From positions 1-6,630 of the forward strand of contig JAHCSD010000039.1 in assembly GCA_018609185.1 (NCBI GenBank): 6,630 bases of DNA, in the 5' to 3' direction. Within the stretch, counting starts at the first letter, position 1; each line of letters starts with the position of its first letter. Below are positions 3,960 to 6,630 of this stretch, piece after piece. Made by a program: the position numbers and the translations under genes. The notes beneath the pieces were generated by a model. That model did no database searches. It saw only the letters and a list, made by a program, of their open reading frames with translations, and was not told the DNA's origin. Source of the stretch: Patescibacteria group bacterium (lineage in GTDB: Bacteria > Patescibacteriota > Minisyncoccia > JAHCSD01).

Positions 3960-4037
3960 ATCGGTCCGTTTTTCCCCGAGATAACGCAGTCCCACAAACC
4001 TTTCATGTCGGTACTGGCCCGGGTAGACGTCCCCAGT

Positions 4038-4088
4038 CCTGGGAAACTAAGTAGAAAATATTCCATACCATCTACTTAGTTTCCCCGG
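4038..4088 (-). terminator. Very stable hairpin after module E
   Basis: GGGAAACTAAGTAGA (4041-4055) pairs perfectly with TCTACTTAGTTTCCC (4071-4085); past one mismatch CC/GG (4038-4039 with 4087-4088) extends it. Loop of 15 nt. It lies 10 nt downstream of module E's closing helix in the transcript and probably marks the end of that RNA. It has no U-tract afterwards; the T-rich run TTTTTTAAAATTCC lies before it. Confidence 0.5.
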
Positions 4089-4097
4089 AATTTTAAA

Positions 4098-4353
4098 AAA
4101 TCTAAAGAGAAAAAGATGACGATTGCCATGGAGGAGAACCTTAGTAGGCCTCAGGTTCTCCTCCTTCAACCACAAATCTTTCGCGAAAACTAACAGATTT
4201 GTGGCCGCTTCCCCTACTCGGAGCTTGGAATCAGATAGCCTACATCCCCGCTTCCTCCCTCGTTTCAGGGTAAGGAGGTATTCTCGGCCCAACGGTTCAT
4301 GCCGTCGCCTCCTTCTCTTTAAATTTAGTCTGAAAAGAACATTTCTTCGTTAA
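4098..4353 (-). ncRNA. Structured RNA with module E
   Basis: Starts about 4353 from the promoter at 4360-4388. The module is closed by AAATTTAAAGAGAAGGAG (4309-4326) with CTTTTTCTCTTTAGATTT (4098-4115): 18 of 18 positions pair, three as G.U on the minus strand only. The helix resembles those of modules A-D (ATTTA-AGAGAAG on the 5' side) but lacks the exact shared ends. Inside are two perfect hairpins, CCACAAATCT/AGATTTGTGG (4170-4179 with 4195-4204) and a 12-bp stem GGAGGAGAACCT/AGGTTCTCCTCC (4130-4141 with 4153-4164). The 5' arm's AAGGAGG precedes an 11-aa frame (MNRWAENTSLP, 4265-4300) at good SD distance, so a leader peptide cannot be excluded. Confidence 0.55.
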
Positions 4354-4359
4354 TAAAGC

Positions 4360-4388
4360 ATTATAGCATAAAACAAAAAATCTGTCAA
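4360..4388 (-). promoter_or_regulatory. Consensus sigma70 promoter of module E
   Basis: Minus strand TTGACA (4383-4388), 17-nt spacer, TATAAT (4360-4365), an exact match to consensus. It shares the upstream block CTGTCGAAAACACTTGACA, the TATGC at the end of the spacer and the TATTAA start region with the promoter at 3276-3304. The -35 hexamer lies in an arm of the terminator-like stem 4376-4407. Confidence 0.85.
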
Positions 4389-4407
4389 GTGTTTTCGACA
4401 GATTTTT
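4376..4407 (-). terminator. Intrinsic terminator overlapping the module E promoter
   Basis: AAAAATCTGTC and GACAGATTTTT (11 bp, 10-nt loop) followed on the minus strand by a T-run (ATTTTTTG). This is the only hairpin of the region with a proper U-tract and would end transcription coming from the DUF362 gene. The stem's 3' arm is part of the TTGACA of the next promoter, so terminator and promoter are interleaved. Confidence 0.6.
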
Positions 4408-4412
4408 CCGTA

Positions 4413-4466
4413 AAATAACAGTTCTTAATGATTCTGTCATGACAGAATCATTAAGAACTGTTATTT
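4413..4466. repeat. 54-bp perfect palindrome at the end of the DUF362 gene
   Basis: Two 27-bp arms meet with no spacer (centre GTCATGAC between 4439 and 4440). One end covers the stop codon of the DUF362 gene (TAA at 4461-4463). As RNA it gives a hairpin of about 25 bp; on the minus strand it is followed by TTTTACGG. It probably serves as a 3'-end hairpin. Long spacerless palindromes are usually unstable in bacteria, so its perfection suggests either recent origin or selection. Confidence 0.65.
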
Positions 4467-5372
4467 CCATTCCATGATTCTGGGATACGAAGGAGGTCTT
4501 TTAAGATCGCGGCGGAATTTTTCTGGGTCCTCCCCCATTACATTCATCTCTTTGAGATTAATTGGACCCAGTCCTTTTTTATTCAAATGATACAAATATC
4601 CAATTTCAGCAGGATCCCAGCCCATAAGGTATGCAGCCAACGCGTCTGCGACAACCGGATTAGACGAAGCAATAACCCACTCGAGGTTTACCGTTTTCCC
4701 CATCGCGGGGCCATTTCCTTCCATCGCCTGCGTACCGTCAATAATTGCAAATTGGGCCGGATGATCAACGTAGACATCGGCCAAACTTAAATGTGCGGGT
4801 TTGTAACCGGTGTGCAGCCATGGCCATCGCGCATGAATCCCGAAAGGAGAATGCGGAACTACTTGAGACCCCACAATATGCGTTTTTATGGAAAGCGAGA
4901 CTATATAATAGCTGTGCATCTTTGCGGGAACCACCACGATGTTCATATCGGACTGTGCAACCGTTTTTGAAAAGGGAATGGGACGCTTTTTAAGTTCTGC
5001 GGTATAGGCGTAACTCTCAATGGTATCATCATCATTTAAATCAATGAGTTTGATATTTCCGGAGCGAGACAAACTTTCATAATCGAATTTCTTGAATGCT
5101 TTTTTGGTTCCGTGAAACCCCGCATCTCCAATCAGTATGGTACCCGCCCGAATAAGTGATATGTGGTCGACAACCCCGCGCACGGCTTCAACATCAGTCG
5201 TTGCTCCTTTTTTGAAGCGGGTAACAAGATTAGGATGAACAAAAATCTGTTTTGCAGATTTTACTTTTTCAGTAAAAATCTCACCAAGGTGAGTAATTGC
5301 TTCACGTATCATCTCGCGGCGGTCGGCACCTGTGACCAATACAACTGTTTTGTGTGAGTGGTTTTCCTTCAT
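4461..5372 (-). CDS. DUF362 family protein
   Basis: A 303-aa protein (from the ATG at 5372; a GTG at 5390 would add six residues, and neither start has an SD). Family assignment rests on DUF362 hallmarks as I know them: HPNLV near residue 46, a VP-K-H/SIKTHIVG region around 154-168, DGTQAMEGNGP at about 212-222, and a C-terminal SNPVVADALAAYLMGWDPAEIGYL segment matching the D-P-V-x-x-D-A-x-A-x-x-L-M-G-x-D-P signature. No 4Fe-4S ferredoxin cysteines are present, unlike some family members, and no signal peptide. The biochemical role of the family is not established. It lies about 75 nt downstream of the vanW-like gene, with a hairpin and an operator-like palindrome between them, and ends in a 54-bp palindrome. 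Confidence 0.85.
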   Translation of the reverse strand: MKENHSHKTVVLVTGADRREMIREAITHLGEIFTEKVKSAKQIFVHPNLVTRFKKGATTDVEAVRGVVDHISLIRAGTILIGDAGFHGTKKAFKKFDYESLSRSGNIKLIDLNDDDTIESYAYTAELKKRPIPFSKTVAQSDMNIVVVPAKMHSYYIVSLSIKTHIVGSQVVPHSPFGIHARWPWLHTGYKPAHLSLADVYVDHPAQFAIIDGTQAMEGNGPAMGKTVNLEWVIASSNPVVADALAAYLMGWDPAEIGYLYHLNKKGLGPINLKEMNVMGEDPEKFRRDLKRPPSYPRIMEWK

Positions 5373-5380
5373 TGCAATTT

Positions 5381-5403
5381 TGTTCAACACCCGGTGTTGA
5401 ACA
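5381..5403. promoter_or_regulatory. Operator-like palindrome before the DUF362 gene
   Basis: TGTTCAACACC and GGTGTTGAACA, two perfect 11-bp arms around a single C. It lies 9 bp upstream of the preferred ATG (5372) and covers the alternative GTG at 5390, which argues slightly for the downstream start. The layout fits a dimeric repressor site; no promoter hexamers are clear around it. Confidence 0.4.
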
Positions 5404-5414
5404 TTAAAGACTAG

Positions 5415-5448
5415 TAGGGTCTGACCCCCTTAGTGGGGTCAGACCCTA
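5415..5448 (-). terminator. 14-bp hairpin at the stop of the vanW-like gene
   Basis: TAGGGTCTGACCCC (5415-5428) with GGGGTCAGACCCTA (5435-5448), perfect, 6-nt loop. The first three bases of the RNA stem are the TAG stop of the vanW-like gene. The motif GGGGTCAGACCC resembles a short repeat I recall as common in intergenic hairpins of many bacterial genomes. No strong U-tract follows (CTAGTCTTTAATG). Confidence 0.6.
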
Positions 5449-6630
5449 TCGCGTACCCACCAAGTAGCGCGCAGGCCAGCCCCTATAATAACTTTTAAAT
5501 TCTTGTTCGTTCACCTCTCCATCGGGATAGGTAACTTTATACGTTGCGACCGCAGTACCCCCTGCATGTGCGGTCTCAAGACGCTTGGTAACACCTTTTT
5601 TTAATGTGTCGGTATCTACATAAATAGGGGCTCCCGCGCCAAAGGTAGACAGCGTATGAGGCCCATCAACTTCTGCAACCCGTCCGTCTTTTGTTCCGTA
5701 GAGCGAAAACGTTATTTTGTCTCCCTCGACAACCCCCTGAACGAGAATAGTAGAATCCGTATCATTGAGAAAACGAAAATCTGGATTGGGGCTATAGATA
5801 GTCGCGTCTAACCCGGGACCAATGAAGTTGCCCTCGGCATCTTTTTCATAGTATGAAACGCGGTAGGAGTGATTTCTTCGTGCTGTTATGGGAAGTCCCG
5901 CATTAAGCACGGCACGAAAAAGAGTGGTGGACACCTGGCACAGCCCGCCTCCATATTCAGGAATTGTCCGGTTTCCTTTTATTACGAGTTCGGGCAGGTA
6001 TCCCGTAGTATTACTAATTCGCCCTAAGGACTCGATGGTAGAAAACTCCTCTCCCGGAGGAATAAGAATCCCGGATAAAAATTTTACTCCATTTTTAATG
6101 TTATGGATCCTATTTTTGGGGCTTCCGGTAAAAGTAGTAGCTCCTTCCCCGAAAAGCTCTGTGACCCCCAAGGATGATGCGGTCTCGTCTATGAGGGGTT
6201 TTTTAATGGTAACCGGTAGAGAAATCTCTCTTGTGGTCTCTTTCCCAAATCTGCGTTCATCAAGCGTATCAATGATAAGCTTGATGGTTTCGTCTTCTTT
6301 AAGGGTCCTGCCGGACTGGGGTGCCACAAAATCAACAACTTTATCATTTACCACGCGCACCCGAACGTCTTGAGGAGCCGTGTTAAGTTTACCTGCAATT
6401 TCTGTCACATACGCACTTATGGCTTCCTCATTAAGAAGAGGGACGAGGCGGCTCTCCTCGTATCCTGAAGAAATCCATGATCCTATTTTTTCCCGATCCA
6501 CGACAAATCTCCATCCTTTATATACAAGCGTAAGAGGACCTTCGAGTATCCGCTCTGCTTCTTCTTTTGATCCTTCGACGGTATTGGGATCCGCCCGAAG
6601 TTTATCAGACTCGAGCGAAAGGGTTATGAG
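5446..6630 (-). CDS. VanW family protein with peptidoglycan-binding repeats (5' truncated)
   Basis: The frame is open to the right edge, so the true start lies outside the window; 394 residues are visible. A GTG at 6501 is internal: 43 in-frame residues precede it and belong to the same domain (AERILEGPLTLVYKGWRFVVDREKIGSWI is read across it). From the edge: a peptidoglycan-binding segment (PG_binding_4 type, about residues 15-125), then the VanW domain (about 155-315) with its hallmark PEYGGGLCQVSTTLFRAVLNAG and the NHSYRVSYY segment, then a beta-rich tail of about 75 residues (VTYPDGEVNEQEF...GWPARYLVGT) resembling a G5-like domain. Proteins with this layout are normally membrane-anchored and exported, acting at the cell wall; the anchor would be in the missing N-terminus. 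VanW's exact function is unknown, although it is named from vancomycin-resistance clusters; no other van gene is present, so resistance should not be inferred. Confidence 0.9.
   Translation of the reverse strand, partial: LITLSLESDKLRADPNTVEGSKEEAERILEGPLTLVYKGWRFVVDREKIGSWISSGYEESRLVPLLNEEAISAYVTEIAGKLNTAPQDVRVRVVNDKVVDFVAPQSGRTLKEDETIKLIIDTLDERRFGKETTREISLPVTIKKPLIDETASSLGVTELFGEGATTFTGSPKNRIHNIKNGVKFLSGILIPPGEEFSTIESLGRISNTTGYLPELVIKGNRTIPEYGGGLCQVSTTLFRAVLNAGLPITARRNHSYRVSYYEKDAEGNFIGPGLDATIYSPNPDFRFLNDTDSTILVQGVVEGDKITFSLYGTKDGRVAEVDGPHTLSTFGAGAPIYVDTDTLKKGVTKRLETAHAGGTAVATYKVTYPDGEVNEQEFKSYYRGWPARYLVGTR

Noticed and set aside
4047..4292. 81-codon TTG-initiated frame on the minus strand in module E.
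   Set aside because: Weak start without SD, and the frame runs through three perfect hairpins and the closing helix.
5888..6373. 161-codon plus-strand frame.
   Set aside because: It is the antisense shadow of the well-identified VanW domain.

Overview
The window reads almost entirely on the minus strand. At the right edge is a VanW-family protein with peptidoglycan-binding repeats whose C-terminus (GWPARYLVGT-like) is typical of proteins I associate with Candidate Phyla Radiation bacteria (Patescibacteria/Parcubacteria); next is a DUF362 protein. These compact genes, strong AGGAGG ribosome-binding sites, sigma70-type promoters and moderate GC make a CPR bacterium the best guess. This is inference; no rRNA or other phylogenetic marker is present.

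Layout from right to left, in the direction of transcription: (1) 5446-6630, 5'-truncated vanW-like gene; (2) 4461-5372, DUF362 gene, ending inside a 54-bp perfect palindrome; (3) a consensus promoter at 4360-4388 driving a structured, apparently non-coding RNA (module E, 4098-4326); (4) two small genes, a 66-aa zinc ribbon (3667-3867) and a 53-aa basic protein (3399-3560); (5) a second consensus promoter at 3276-3304, a near copy of the first, driving about 1.55 kb of non-coding sequence (about 1715-3269); (6) a string of small genes of unknown function (1164-1484, 862-1083, 529-768, 203-397) and the first codons of another (1-35).

The striking part is the non-coding region 1715-3141. Four modules (D, C, B, A in transcription order) are each closed by a 16-22-bp terminal helix with a shared sequence at both ends (5' AGGARTTTAG, 3' CTKRAYTTCTT). 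Nearly all non-Watson-Crick positions become G.U pairs only when the minus strand is read as RNA, and several pairs change in a compensatory way between modules. Modules C and D also share a second helix and a conserved core. This points to a large multi-domain structured RNA that I cannot assign to a known family. Module E, behind the twin promoter, has a similar closing helix.

The small genes share an organisation: a strong SD, a short ORF, and a hairpin that begins at or encloses the stop codon, mostly without a U-tract. None of the unknown small proteins can be given a function; two are zinc-ribbon proteins.
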